DNA of 64,000 nt, from positions 29,292,494-29,356,493 of the forward strand of contig OY804575.1 in assembly GCA_963680875.1 (NCBI GenBank). The letters are read 5' to 3'. Position 1 is the first letter of the stretch. Every line of letters starts with the position of its first letter. Of the stretch, positions 1 through 12,827 are shown one piece after another. Position numbers and translations under genes: made by a program. The notes beneath the pieces were generated by a model. It was given only the letters and a program-made list of their open reading frames with translations, did no database searches and was not told the DNA's origin. This DNA comes from Bathymodiolus brooksi (taxonomy: Eukaryota > Mollusca > Bivalvia > Mytilida > Modiolidae).

Positions 1-57
1 TGGGGAGATACATGTCTTTTCAGTCATTTTAATAACAGAAGTGCTGGTGTTTGTGTT

Positions 58-663
58 ATGTTTAAGAAAGGTCTAGATTATACTGTTCATGATTCAAAGA
101 TTGATCAGAATGGAAGATACATAATTTTAGATATTAGTTTATTTGATCAAAGATTAACATTTGTGTCTCTTTATGGCTATAACAGTGATGAACCGGAAAT
201 GTTTAATGAAATTATGAAGAATATTGCTTCTTATTCTAACACTAGTTATTTATTGTGTGGTGATTGGAATGTTGTTCAAGCTAGTATTGATACATATAAT
301 ATTATACATAATAGAAACCAAAATTCGAGGGAGAAAATCGAAGAAATGTTAGAAACTTTTGAATTACTAGATCCATGGAGAACCTGTTTTCCAAATGGTA
401 GAAAGTATAATCAAGACGACTTTGTTTTATTGGGGAGCTTTGATAGCTTTGATAGCTTTGATAGCTCCCCAATAAAACAAAGTCGTCTTGATTACTTTCT
501 TGTATCTGAAGATCTTTTTTCACTTATGAAAAATACAAAAATAATTCCAGGATATAAAACTGACCATTCAGCAATCACTTTCACTTTTTCTGCCAGTCTT
601 GCCAGAAGGGGAAAGGGGTATTGGAAATTTAATTCTCAGTTACTTAGAGATTTGTTTATGTAG
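58..663 (+). pseudogene. LINE endonuclease domain (APE type), broken
   Basis: This open segment encodes the middle and end of an apurinic-endonuclease-like domain, which nicks target DNA in LINE retrotransposition. GDWNVV, SRLDYFLVSED and a TDHS tetrad are visible, followed by YWKFN, the usual junction after the domain in L1/Tx1 elements. The N-terminal catalytic part lies before the window. An insert of about 80 bp encoding three SFD-type repeats interrupts it just before SPIKQSRLDY without breaking the frame. It ends at a TAG, and coding similarity resumes in another frame. Confidence 0.8.
408..494. repeat. Perfect 31-bp inverted repeat inside the LINE
   Basis: Arms 408-438 and 464-494 are exact reverse complements. 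The 25-nt spacer is built from 9-nt units tttgatagc. The right arm fits the expected endonuclease coding sequence, so the left arm looks like an inverted copy added later. Confidence 0.95.
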
Positions 664-782
664 AGAAGGTTAAGACATGTATTAAAGAAACTGTGTCCGA
701 GTACTAATTATCTGGAGATATTAATGATCTTTTAAATGTTGAACTTACATGTAATGACCAAGTATTTTTTGAAATTCTTAAG

Positions 783-2465
783 ATGAAGATCAGAAGTATT
801 TCAATATCTCATAGTATAACAAAAACAAGGGAAGAAAAAGACCTTACCCTTAAACTTGAAAAGGATATTCTTAATCTAGAAGATATTATGAACTCAGCAC
901 CAAGTGAATTAATACAATCGTCTTTAAATAATAAAAAAATAGAGTTTGAAAGGAAAAGGGAGGAAAAGGTAGAGGGTATACTTCTTCGATCAAAGGCAAA
1001 CTGTCATGAAAATGGAGAAAAATGCTCACAATACTTCTGTAAACAAGAAAAGAAAAATTTTATTAAAAAAACTATAAGTGAGCTTATTGATGACGCAGGT
1101 CATCATATATCAGATCAATCTAAAATTCTCCTTCAACAACACGATTTTTACAAAACATTGTATTCAACAACAAATTTAGATTGTAATGATGAGTCCTTTT
1201 TTAATCATAATATTAAACACACAGAAGAACAAAAATACTTGTGTGAAGGTAATATAACATTTAAAGAATGTGCCCAATCACTGAAGTTAATGACAAATGG
1301 AAAAAGTCCAGGTTCTGATGGATATACTGTAGATTTTTATAAAAAATTTTGGGAAGATATTGGTCCATTGCTTTATAGGTCATTATATTTAGCCTATGAG
1401 TCTGGAAGCTTCACTGATTTTCAGTATCAGGGAGTCATAACATGTATTCCAAAAGAAGGAAAGGACAGGCATTTTATTGGCAACTGGAGACCAATAAGTT
1501 TATTAAATACTGACCTTAAAATAGCTTCTGCTGTAATTGCTAATAGAATTAAACATCTATTACCATTTATTATTAGTGATACACAAAAAGGTTTTATAAA
1601 AGGAAGATTTATTGGGGAAAATACAAGACTGTTGTATGATTTGATGCATTATCTTGAACAACATAACAAAACCGGTCTTTTGTTTCTTGTCGATTTCGAG
1701 AAAGCATTTGATTCAGTTGAATGGAAATTTTTGAAAAAAGCCCTCTCAAGTTTTAATTTTGGACCATCTGTTTGTAAATAGTTTGAACTATTCTATTCAA
1801 AAGCCAAAAGTTGTGTTATAAATAATGGTCACATGTCAAATTTTTTTTCTCTAGAAAGAGGCAGTCGACAAGGTGATCCGCTTTCACCTTATTTGTTTAT
1901 AATCGGTGTGGAGCTGCTTTCATTAAAATTGAAGGCCAATCAAGACATTCATGGTATTATTATCAATGAAGTTGAATCTCTCATAAGTTTGTATGCTGAT
2001 GATACCTTTCTTATTCTAGATGGGAGTGAAAATTCATTGAGGGAGGCTCTTGAATGTTTTGAATCTTTTTACAAGGTGTCTGGTTTAAAAATGAATTCAT
2101 CCAAAACAAAAGCTGTGTGGGTTGGAAACAAGAAGTATTCAGATCAAATTATTTGTCCAAATATGAAACTAAATTGGTCTCATGAAAACTTTAAGGTTTT
2201 GGGAATTGATTTTTCACTTGATTTAAACTGTATTACAGATATAAATTTTACCAAAAAATTCAAGGAGGTTAAGGCAATACTAAAAAGTTGGCAGCATAGA
2301 AAACTGACATTACTTGGTAAAATTACAGTTATAAAAACTCTTGCACTACCAAAGCTAATTCATTTACTGACATCTCTACCAAATTTACCTCAGACAAAAA
2401 TAAATGATTTAAATTCACTTTTTTATAAATTCATATGGAACAGGAAGTCAGATAAGATAAAGTGA
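783..2465 (+). pseudogene. LINE reverse transcriptase domain, interrupted by a TAG
   Basis: Two open segments (783-1781 and 1833-2465) share a frame and are separated by one TAG at 1779-1781, at a position where W is usual (CK-W-FELFYS). Fingers, palm and thumb motifs of an L1/Tx1 reverse transcriptase are in order, with catalytic aspartates in DFEKAFD and YADD. The next stop, TGA at 2463, falls where a basic residue is expected before STLIGDIYQGGLKM. The few point lesions imply recent loss of function. Confidence 0.85.
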
Positions 2466-3638
2466 AGTACTTTAATCGGTGATATATATCAGGGGGGTTT
2501 GAAAATGATAGATCTTCAATCATTTAATATTTATCTGAAAGTAGGTTGGATTAAACGATTATTTTCCAATTTAGATGGTGATTGGCAAAAAGTATTATTA
2601 TTCAATCTTCAAAGCTATGGCGGTGAAAGAATTTTAACTTTTCAGAAAGAAAAGCTAAAGGAAGTTGCTATGAAGCTTACAAATCCTTTTTGGAAAGATG
2701 TTCTGTCTAGCTATCATTTTGCAAAACCTTATACAAAGATGAATACTAATGAACTATTGTCTCTTGATATCCTTAATTTTGTACAAGTAACTGATTTAAA
2801 TTATTATATTAGATGGATAGAACATAATGTGCAGTATTTATGTGATCTTATTGACCCACATTCTGGTAATTTTTATACTTTTGAACAGACTAGAAACAAA
2901 CTGAATACCAATAATTTTTTGAAGTACTATATTCTAGTGTCAAATGTTCCCAAGTACATCAAAGATCATCTGAAGGAAAACTGGGTAAATGTAAATTTCG
3001 ACATACTTAGTAAAAAGGATGCCTATTTAGAAAGAATAGTTCATAGTAAAAATGTTAGGTTTGTTTATAAAGGTCTTGTGAATGCAATCATTTCTTTACC
3101 AACAGAAAATTTTTCCAAATGGGAAAAACTTCTTAATTGTGAAATAACAAATTGGTCAAAATATTTTATTATTTTAAAAAAATCTTGTAGAAACTCATAT
3201 CTTCAAAATTTTCAATTTAAATTGTTACACAGGATCATTCCTACCAATTCCTTTTTACATAAAATAAAGCTCAAGAATACTAATTTATGTACATTTTGCA
3301 AAATTCATGATGAAACTATTGAACATCTATTCTTTGACTGTCCTGCGACACAAATTTTTCTCAAATCTTTGTTAAAACAAAATTACAAGAATTTGATTTT
3401 TGACAAAAAAGAATATTTCTTTGGTTTTGAGTCAGGGGATCTTCTTGTTAATTTGATTTCAATTATTGCAAAAAATTACATCTTCAAGTGCAAACTCAAT
3501 GAACACAGGCTAAATATTGTAGAATTTAAACATAAAATTATGTAGTACCGTTCATTTGAACAATATATATCAAAGAAAAACAATACCATTTTAGCATTTG
3601 AAAAAATGTGGACCCCCTTACAATATATTTTCAACTAA
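2466..3638 (+). pseudogene. LINE ORF2 C-terminal region
   Basis: It continues in the same frame as the reverse transcriptase and starts with STLIGDIYQGGLKM, a conserved post-RT motif. A Cys/His cluster (CTFCKIHDETIEHLFFDC, about 3291-3344) matches the C-terminal zinc-knuckle-like region of L1/Tx1 ORF2. A TAG at 3543 interrupts it, but residues such as FEKMWTPLQYIF continue in frame to TAA at 3636, which I take as the original end. Confidence 0.75.
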
Positions 3639-3879
3639 TCATAATATTTTTTGTTTGTTTGATTCATATAGTGATGAGATTCTTTTTTCAGCTTTTTTGA
3701 TTAAGTACAAAATGTCAGCAGCAATCAAATATTTTAGAAAAACAAAATGGTAAGAGAGTGTGTGTGAAAGATGAATGAAAGTGTTTATTACTATTATATA
3801 TTATTATTTCTTTATTTTGTTTATCAAAATGTAAAACCAATGTAGTCACAAAACTTATTTTTGAAAACTCCTGTCACAC

Positions 3880-4996
3880 CCTAGTCAAACATGGCCGCCA
3901 CAGGCAATTCTTGTTTCTGATTGGCTGATTTTTTAGATTCTTCTCCTCTGAAACCGTTTGGTCAAATGAACCGAAACTTGGTAGGAAGAATCTATGGAAA
4001 GTCCTCTGTTACGATTGCTCATTTCGTCCCGATCCATTAACAAACATGGCTGCAACAGACAATTCTTGTTTCTGATTGGTCAATTTCTAAAAATCTTTTC
4101 CTCTGAAACCGCTTGGCCAAATGATCCGAAACTTGGTAGGAAGCATCTATGGAAGATCCTCTATAAAGATTGCTCATTCCGTCCCGATCCGTTACAAACA
4201 TGGCCACCACAGGCGATTCTGGTTTCTGATTGGCTGATTTTTTAGATTTTTCTCCTCTGAAACCGTTTGGTCAAATGAACCGAAACTTGGTAGGAAGCAT
4301 CTATGGAAAGTCCTCTGTTACGATTGCTCATTTCGTCCCGATCCATTAACAAACATGGCCGCCACAGACAATTCTTGTTTCTGATTGGTTGATTTCTAAA
4401 AAATCTTCTCCTGTGAAACTGCTTTGCCAGATGAACCGAAACTTGGTAGGAAGCATCTATGGAAGGTTCTCTATAAAGATTGCTCATTTAGTCCCGATCC
4501 ATTAACACACATGGCTGCCACAGGCAATTCTTGTTTCTGATTGGTTGATTTCTAAAAAATCTTCTACTCTGAAACAGCTTGGCTAAATGGACCGAAACGT
4601 GGTAGGAAGCATCTATGGAAGGTCCTTTATAGGAATTGCTCATTCCATTTTGATCCGTTAATAAATATGGCCGTCTTAGGCAATTCTTGTTCCTTATTGG
4701 TCAATTTCTAAAACAGCTTTTCCTCTGCAACCGCTTGGCCAAATATGAAACTTGATAAGAAGCATCTATGGAAGGTCCTCTATAGACATTGCTCATTTCG
4801 TCTTGATCCATTAACAAACATGGCTGCCACACGCAATTCTTGTTTTAGATTGGTTGGTTTCTAAAAATCTTCTTCTCTGAAACTGCTTGGCCAAAATTTG
4901 GCGAGAAGCACCTATGGAAGGTTCTGTATTAAGTTTCCTCAAAGCAGAATGAAAGGTGAGCGACACAGGCTCAGCTCAGTGCCGAGCCTCTAGTTT
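3880..4996 (-). repeat. Hairpin-ended tandem-repeat element, family G, partial
   Basis: There are about seven degenerate units of roughly 130-150 bp, each with a run like ccgaaacttggtaggaagca, then catggccgccacag and ttcttgtttctgattgg. The right end (about 4945-4996) carries an inverted GGCTC/GAGCC terminus, the reverse complement of the terminus at 56085. The other terminus is missing here. Related copies lie at 23742-24436, 56083-57796 and 63441-63620. Short open frames inside come from the repeat and are not genes. Confidence 0.8.
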
Positions 4997-6863
4997 TTAG
5001 AACCATTGATACATCATTTCTACAAACTTTTACTTCATATTACCTATAATGGATTACAAGGGAACAGACTCTTCACATTTTATTTAATCAGATATTATAT
5101 TGCCATGTTGGATTGGAACGAAATCAGACATTGTATGTGGTATACCACTTAGTGGTTACTTTCCACGTGGTGATATTTCGAAATGAATCTGGAAGAATTT
5201 TTAATTATTTGTATAGTTTTTGCATGATTTTCAGGATAATCATGGTGGCTCCAATGTTGTAGTCAATAATTATCTATAATCCTTGCTACTGTCATAACAC
5301 CTTTTGTTTTGAAGCATCATTTATTTGCACTTTTGCGACTTGTGATTGTCAATCAGTGAGGACACACGAAACACTATTGACCAATGGGAAACAGACCTTT
5401 GTTACTTGTTGTATTACACTCCACTCACTCGAGCAAGTGAGAAAACCATGAAAAACAATTTTTTATCCATTGGTAAGTACTGTTTTGTATGTGCCGCAAT
5501 TTTAAACTGTCCCTTCTTGATCACAATGTCAAAGTCCCCTGACCTTGTTAAAGGTGGAACATGTAAATGTATCTAATCAAGTCTAAGTGTCCATATATTG
5601 TATAATATAATAATGCATGTCCTGTGAAGAGTATGAAGATACCAAAGGGGTAATCAGAATCTGTAAATAGATGGACAGACAACACAATGGTCCCTGCAAG
5701 GTTCCCAGATTTTATCATTCATGAAAGGAGAGACTAATACATTTTCACGTATTCAACAGTTGTGTGGCAATAAGTTTGAATGTTGTCAAATTAGTTTTAA
5801 ATGTCATGAACAATGAAGATATTATTCTGTTTTCAATTCAATGTATGAGGCCTTGGTGGTCTGATAAAATTAGCTCAAGATATTTTACCACTAGTACATG
5901 TCACTATCTTTTCTCTGAAGTTGGTGAAGACACCAGCCGATGGTGTGCTAGATATTAACCCCGTTTCAAAAAGTCACAAGTTCCTTTCCTATTGTGTGTA
6001 AAACATACCTCAGAAAGTCATTTTTTTTTTACAGAATATGGAATGAGCATGTGATGTTTTTCTTTGATGTGTCAAAACTCATTTAGTGGTAATTAAATTC
6101 GTAAAAGAACTGATAAAATCTTATTTTCTAGTTGTCCAAACTTACCTGAGAGGTATAACAGTGAACAAGTTCAAAAGTTCCAAGACATATTATAACATCT
6201 TTCAAAGAAATAATGAGAAGATAATATATATCTGTGGTATGTGGAAAGTGGGACAAACAGTTTATCTTTTATTAATTCATTCTCCACTAAACAATTTATC
6301 TAAAAATAAGTTAAAGTTATTTAGTTTGAAACTAAAATGTAATAAATCCAAGCTTAATACATGTATGTTCATCTATAATGAAATTGGATCATACAGATCA
6401 GTAAGAAATAAATGTTATAAAATGCTTTATTCAATGATAGCAAGAGATAAGTCTAATACATTATTCTGTATTTTCATACATATCACATTAAATAATTAGC
6501 ACTTAAATAATTATAATGGTACACATTCATATTGGATTTTTTTAAACAATTCACAAAAGATTAAAATAAAATGTAGTAACCTTTACTCCTAAGTTAAGTT
6601 TTAACGATTAATTTGTTAAATAAAAAAGTATAATAAAATCTAACTGCCGGTGTGGAAGCTATTTCATTAAATCATTGAATCATCTAATACTTCTCTTATT
6701 TTTCTTTCTATGTGATGTGAAAGGGAGTTGGCCAGCTTTGTGTTATTTCTATAAACCCTTCCGAAAAAGCTCATTTTTATTTTTGTTTTATTTTTACAGA
6801 AATGTCCGGCTTTATATAAAAAACGACATGGCAACATTTAATCGGTCGTCTATTGCCTGTCCG

Positions 6864-6871
6864 TGACGTCA
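6864..6871. promoter_or_regulatory. CRE-like palindrome TGACGTCA
   Basis: A perfect cAMP-response-element octamer lies 16 bp upstream of a short ORF. An 8-bp match can occur by chance in 64 kb, so a function is only suggested. Confidence 0.3.
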
Positions 6872-6887
6872 TTTTTAGATGTAAACA

Positions 6888-6986
6888 ATGGCATCAAACT
6901 CAAAGTTTGTGAATGAAATGCACATACAACTCCATTTACTGGACGAAAATAGACGAATGGTAGAGAGAAATGAAAATAGTATCTAA
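6888..6986 (+). CDS. Short ORF of 32 codons, unknown
   Basis: It begins MASNSKFVNEMHIQLHLLDE and has a favourable AACAATGG start context. It has no recognised domain and no visible splice partner. It could be a true micro-ORF, a first exon, or a transposon relic (a similar ACAAAATGGCATC start occurs near 32500). Confidence 0.15.
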   Translation: MASNSKFVNEMHIQLHLLDENRRMVERNENSI

Positions 6987-7146
6987 CTCGAATAAATTTA
7001 ATAAAGATGTGCTTAAGCAGGAAGTATTCATATCAGTTTTATTCTGTTGGATACTATCGATGAACCCTGTGTGGTTTGGCGTGAATGAACTTATCAAATG
7101 AGCGAATGACTGTTGAGAAATGGGGGTATCTTTTTTAACATGTATC

Positions 7147-8233
7147 GTAATTGTATATAAATTCCTTATGATATTCTGCCATCATAAGGAATTTATATAC
7201 AATTACCAAGATATTCTGCCATCATAAGGAATTTATATACAATTACCAAGATATTCTGCCATCATAAGGAATTTATATACAATTACCAAGATATTCTGCC
7301 ATCATAAGGAATTTATATACAATTACCAAGATATTCTGCCATCATAAGGTATTTATATACAATTACCAAGATATTCTGCCATCATAAGGTATTTATATAC
7401 AATTACCAAGATATTCTGCCATCATAAGGAATTTATATACAATTACCAAGATATTCTGCCATCATAAGGTATTTATATACAATTACCAAGATATTCTGCC
7501 ATCATAAGGAATTTATATACAATTACCAAGATATTCTGCCATCATAAGGTATTTATATACAATTACCAAGATATTCTGCCATCATAAGGTATTTATATAC
7601 AATTACCAAGATATTCTGCCATCATAAGGTATTTATATACAATTACCAAGATATTCTGCCATCATAAGGTATTTATATACAATTACCAAGATATTCTGCC
7701 ATCATAAGGTATTTATATACAATTACCAAGATATTCTGCCATCATAAGGTATTTATATACAATTACCAAGATATTCTGCCATCATAAGGTATTTATATAC
7801 AATTACCAAGATATTCTGCCATCATAAGGTATTTATATACAATTACCAAGATATTCTGCCATCATAAGGTATTTATATACAATTACCAAGATATTCTGCC
7901 ATCATAAGGTATTTATATACAATTACCAAGATATTCTGCCATCATAAGGTATTTATATACAATTACCAAGATATTCTGCCATCATAAGGTATTTATATAC
8001 AATTACCAAGATATTCTGCCATCATAAGGAATTTATATACAATTACCAAGATATTCTGCCATCATAAGGTATTTATATACAATTACCAAGATATTCTGCC
8101 ATCATAAGGTATTTATATACAATTACCAAGATATTCTGCCATCATAAGGTATTTATATACAATTACCAAGATATTCTGCCATCATAAGGTATTTATATAC
8201 AATTACCAAGATATTCTGCCATCATAAGGAATT
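7147..8233. repeat. 40-bp minisatellite, about 26.5 copies, with inverted first unit
   Basis: The unit reads attctgccatcataaggaat followed by ttatatacaattaccaagat. Copies are nearly identical and differ chiefly at one A/T site (aaggA or aaggT). The first unit is preceded by its own inverted copy: arms 7147-7172 and 7181-7206 make a perfect 26-bp stem with an 8-nt loop. Confidence 0.97.
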
Positions 8234-9589
8234 GTTTATATTCATCCAATAGAAAGTTTGTCTTAGTAATTGGTTTTGCAGATCCTTACAATATTATAAA
8301 ACACATTTTTCACAATTTCTATACCCTTTACATTCTGTCGAGTATACAATGTACAACCTATTTTCTGAACAAGATGTTATTCTATTAAACCAGAATTTAT
8401 CCAGTATGTGCAAATGGAGACTGCAATCCTAAATTGTATAATTTTTGTCAGATCAGATGGTCCTGTATATGACAATAAAATATACTTAAAATAATTATTA
8501 AACTAGTGCACTGAACCTAATAAACCCTTCACCATTGTAGTCTTGTCTTTAACAATCAGTGATATGCACTGAACCTAAACCCTTCACCATTGTAGTCTTG
8601 TCTTTAACAGTCAGTGATATGCAACCTCTATTTGCTACTGTTACCCTAAATCTCCAATTACAACCTTTTCCTAGAGGTCTCTTTATATCAGTTTCCCCTT
8701 TTTATTGTCCCTTTATTCATCATGCTAGCCAACATTATCACTGTATCTATACAAATGCCCCCTCACCATCTGACAAGGATAAGTTTTTTCTACAGTGTTT
8801 CTGGTATTATAATTTGGTAAAATTTGGGAAACTGAAAAAAAAAATCTTTTGAAAATTGTTTTAAAATTCCTACACCAAAACCACTTTTACTGCATTTAAT
8901 ACACAGATATAGATTACACAATATAATTATAATGTTGATACACATATAAAACAATGACAGGTTTCTTCAACTGTTACACATAAAATATAACTTAAAAATA
9001 AAGCATTTACATAACAAACAAATATTAACCACTTAAATAGAAGCTACTTTTAACATACCAGTACCGGTAAAATTCCTCTGATATAGATGTCCCATTTACA
9101 TAAAATAATACCAGTTCATGAACTGTTTTGTTCTGATTTTAATTTCATTGTTTTCTGGGAAGTTAATTTCTCAATGTTACAAGTACCACATTTCCTGGAC
9201 TTTAGTTCTAACCAGTGTATTTCCCACAGATTTATAATGGGAGAATCACCAATTTTAGGAGGTTAAAAAAAAGCACCAACTTAGTGAAATTATCATTTTT
9301 TTTTTTCACTCTCATAACATAAATATATTAATACTCCTTAATACTCTTAGTGCATAAATGATATCATTATTACAGTTTGTATCTTTTGAATGCTTTAAAT
9401 TTTAGACAAAACAGCATAACTCATTATCAATCATAAATTTAACCTTTATGCCCATTTGTAGCTACTGGTATTTTGATGCTCATTTAACAAGGTTTTAGTC
9501 AATCTAATTAAAATTACATCTCTACACTTTTTTTTGCAGAGATCTAATTTTAATTATATTGGGTTTTAGTTTCAGAGAAAAATGATTTA
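8234..9589. other. Intergenic, one short duplication
   Basis: A segment of about 57 bp is duplicated in tandem at about 8512-8622 (gcactgaacctaa...tttaacaatcagtgatat). The rest is AT-rich with no recognised gene or element. Confidence 0.6.
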
Positions 9590-9966
9590 TTCATTTCCCA
9601 TAAGGTCCTACCAGTATGTTAACATTTTGTCCAACAGTGGTGGCCATTTTGGATTTCCAATTGACAAAACAAAAATAAAAATAAAACAAAACAAACTTTT
9701 GAGTAGGTCAAATAAGGAACATTCCTACCATTTAATAATTCCATCACACATGTAGTCTTTGAGAAGAAGTTTTTACTTTGAAATTCTTGCCAATCAGAAA
9801 TAGTACTTGTTTAACCCAGCCCCTCCCTCCAAATAAAAAGAAAAGAAAAAAAGAATAATAATGACGATCCAAGTAACTTCTCTGCCAAGTTTAGTTACAT
9901 TTGCTGCAGTGATTTCAGAGAAACTGATTGAAATGTGAAATCTACTGGAAACATTCACTGTCACCA
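9590..9966. repeat. Degenerate family G repeat segment
   Basis: Phrases such as cccataaggtcctaccagta, ggtggccattttggattt and agaagaagtttttactttga match, imperfectly, the internal unit at about 57100-57600. No termini are visible, so this is an old internal fragment. Confidence 0.45.
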
Positions 9967-11231
9967 GATGAATTGACAACACCTTCATTAGAAGAAATCA
10001 CTCTTGTGAGACCCAGTTACTGAATACAGCTGAGCAACTATCAAGAAGGCTTGATATGAGACAGACCATCAATCTGCTGATACTTGATTTCAGCAAGGCT
10101 TTTGATACCGTGCCCCACAGAAGACTACTTCACAAGATCCAACATTATGGAGTAGAAGGCCTGACAAATAAATGGATTGGTTCATGGTTATGCCAGCGAA
10201 AACAGAAAGTCGTACTAGACGGCTATTCATCTGAAGAATCCTCAGTCATATCAGGCATCCCCCGGGGTACGGTACTGGGCCCTTTGATGTTTCTGATCTA
10301 CGTAAATGACATAGCAGATAAAATATCTCCACAAACCAGAATCAAGCTTTTTGCAGATGATTGTCTACTGTACAGGACCATTGACATCAAACAAGACCAT
10401 AAACAACTACAACAAGATCTCAACACACTGGTAGATTGGTCACATACCTGGCTGATGAGATTTAATGCAGCCAAATGCCACCTCCTTAAGATTACACGGA
10501 AGACCAAGTTTTTAAACACAGAGTATAAAATTGAAAATCACACCCTCCTACGAGTATCCTTACCTACATGTAGGAGTAGAATTGACATCAGACAACATGG
10601 AAACACCACATTGGAATTACAACTGGGAAAGCTCAGAAGATCCTCAACCTGCTTCGAAGACACCTTTATGGTTGTAACCCAGATATTAAGAAGAGATCAT
10701 TTACTTCGTTAGTACTACCACATCTCGAGACTCGAGTACACTTCAACAGTATGGGACCCATACCATAAACAAAACATTCAAGCTCTTGAAAAAGTCCAGC
10801 GAAAAGGGGCACGCTTTGTAACAGGAAAATATTCATACCAAGACAGCGTAACATCTATGCTCAACGACTTGAACTGGCAGCCCCTTCAGATTAGAAGAAA
10901 GAACAAGAGACTCATCGCCTTTCATAAGGCAGTAAACCAAAATTCGCCAAAGCTTTCATTGAAATCAGAGCCAACTATGAACAGTACAAAAACAGCTTCC
11001 TGCCTAGGACTATCAAAGACTGGAATGCTCTGCCAACTCACCTAGTGCATGTCACCTCTGTAGACGAATTTGGTTCTAGTCTAGAGTTTGACAACCTAGA
11101 CACACACAGTGATTCCTGTTTTTATTGTTTTTAATTGTATATATGCACTTTGGTGCTTTTATCCATGTTGTTGATGTCACTTGCCTGTGATGCGATAGCC
11201 CTAGGCAGTAATCAAGTAGAAGTAGAAGTAG
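9967..11231 (+). mobile_element. Jockey/CR1-like LINE fragment, 5'-truncated
   Basis: The fragment starts inside the reverse transcriptase at NHSCETQLLNTAEQLSRRLD and carries DFSKAFDTVPHRRLLHKI, GIPRGTVLGPLMFLIYVNDI and the catalytic FADD at 10350-10361. After 10712 the reading continues in other frames: SVTSMLNDLNWQPLQIRRK (about 10846-10905) and NSFLPRTIKDWNALPTHLV (about 10987-11043), the usual C-terminal motifs of this group. The 3' end is an (agtaga)n tail at about 11213-11231, as in CR1/jockey-type elements that end in short tandem repeats. Frameshifts make it non-functional. Confidence 0.9.
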
Positions 11232-12820
11232 TCTTTGCCCTTTGATCCAGGTGAGCTAACTATTACAAGATAATGTTTTTATTCACACTGTTACCTTCTA
11301 ACAGAATAATCCTTTCTGAGTAAAGCAAGCAATATCAAAACTATAAATTCAAAGATTTACCTTGTAGTATCAGCCCTAATAAAAAAATAAAAATTTTGAC
11401 AGATTGTACATCAATAATAGAATCGAATACAATATTTAGGGTAGTACTAGTATCATTAAAATAGTGCTAAACACCTTCAACCTGCAGGTCTGAAAGCATT
11501 TCTAATAAATACCTACACCTTGAACCTGTGCAAATCAAACAGAAAAATACTTATACAAATAATGGAATGTTAAGAAAACCAGAGGTTGAAATGAGCATGT
11601 ATCGCTTATCTAAATAAAGGTTTCTTAAACGATTCCCCATCATAACTTATCTATATGTTCAATTCTCAGTCTTTAAGACAAAAATCCATGAGACCCTTGG
11701 ATCTTCATTTCTACAACATTCAATTTGATTATCAAAAATGATGCTTTATGTCAAATATTATTGTATTTCTTAAGCTTGTTATTGAGAAATTTTTTAAAAG
11801 AAAAATTAAATTTCCTCCCTTATCATCTTCTATAACCAAAGCTGACTGCTTGGAAGCCATGGGTTATGTAGCTTTAAGACTGTAACACTAATATCATAAT
11901 AGTTTCAACTGTGAGATCATATCAAGTCCAACGTAAGTAACACAAACATATCATGTAAACCCCAACTGTCAAACATTCAGTATTAAAGACATATCTTAAA
12001 TATTATTTCAATAAGACTGCATGTATAGGAACGTGTACAGGATAGTTCAAACATTTCAAGCTTAAAATTAAATGTCTAATTCACTCTCAAACTAATTGTT
12101 ATAATGTAGTATAAGCCATTAACAAAAACAAGTTTTGCCATGATAGTAAATACAACTTCAAAATATATTTAATGAAGTTAAATAAATAAATTAGGAAGAC
12201 ACACTTCATGATCACTGCAAATCAACTGATCGTAATTTAATGAACCATTGATGCTTGATACCTCTATTGATATGTAAAAAATAGAATCTCATTAATTTAA
12301 AGAATCATTTATGAAAAACAGATTTTAAAATTAAGACAATGCAGTTTCAAAATATATGCATGGTAATTGTCACACAATATATAACATTTTTAATATATAT
12401 ATACATTTGTATTTGTATGTTACAGTACTGACTCAAAATGAATTACATTAATTATGGATAAAGGCAGATAAGAGTGTTTTAAAATGGATGGAGGGAAACA
12501 ATATTACCAACTTAGATTTTTAAAAAAAACATCATTGAATTACCATTTTGTATTTGAAAGAATTAAATAAAATTAAATATCATATGCATGAGTAAACATT
12601 CTAAAAATAAATTACTCTACAGTTGTTTTGTTTTGCTTTCATTCTTAGGTCAAACAAAATAAATGCTTAGTTTCTAAAACTTTTATTTTCAAAATGTTGT
12701 GGACAGCAATAAAAAAAAAAAAAAAAAATCCCCTGATTGTTAAAGATGACATGGAATAGAGAATTAGATTGTTCCTGTTCCAATATTTCGCTGCATACAC
12801 AATATGTGGTGTGATACTTC
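11232..12820. other. Intergenic, nothing recognised
   Basis: AT-rich sequence with an A run at about 12710-12728. No exon, RNA gene or element could be supported. Confidence 0.5.
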
Positions 12821-12827
12821 AGTAGTT

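Larger units (their letters stand above)
1..3850 (+). mobile_element. L1/Tx1-type LINE, 5'-truncated by the window edge
   Basis: One non-LTR retrotransposon ORF2 fills this stretch in the order endonuclease, reverse transcriptase, C-terminal Cys/His region. Endonuclease signs are GDWNVV (about 260-280), SRLDYFLVSED (about 481-513) and a TDHS motif near 560. Reverse transcriptase signs are GKSPGSDGYTVDFYK (about 1303), NWRPISLLN (about 1482), DFEKAFDSVEW (about 1692), RQGDPLSPYLF (about 1867) and the catalytic YADD at 1992-2003. The lesions are few: a frameshift and two stops between about 650 and 715, a TAG at 1779, a TGA at 2463 and a TAG at 3543. From 783 on, everything stays in one frame and runs to a TAA at 3636-3638. 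A 31-bp foldback lies in the endonuclease. No poly(A) tail or target-site duplication was found, so the right edge is approximate. Confidence 0.9.
4997..7146. other. Intergenic, no recognised gene
   Basis: This is AT-rich sequence. Small open frames at 5346-5576 and 6086-6499 resemble nothing I recognise; the first holds a donor-like GTAAGT at about 5472. A full CRE-type palindrome and a 32-codon ORF near 6864-6986 are listed separately. Confidence 0.5.

Noticed and set aside
5346..5576. Possible first exon ending in a GTAAGT-like donor
   Set aside because: No recognisable protein, no partner exon and no promoter evidence.
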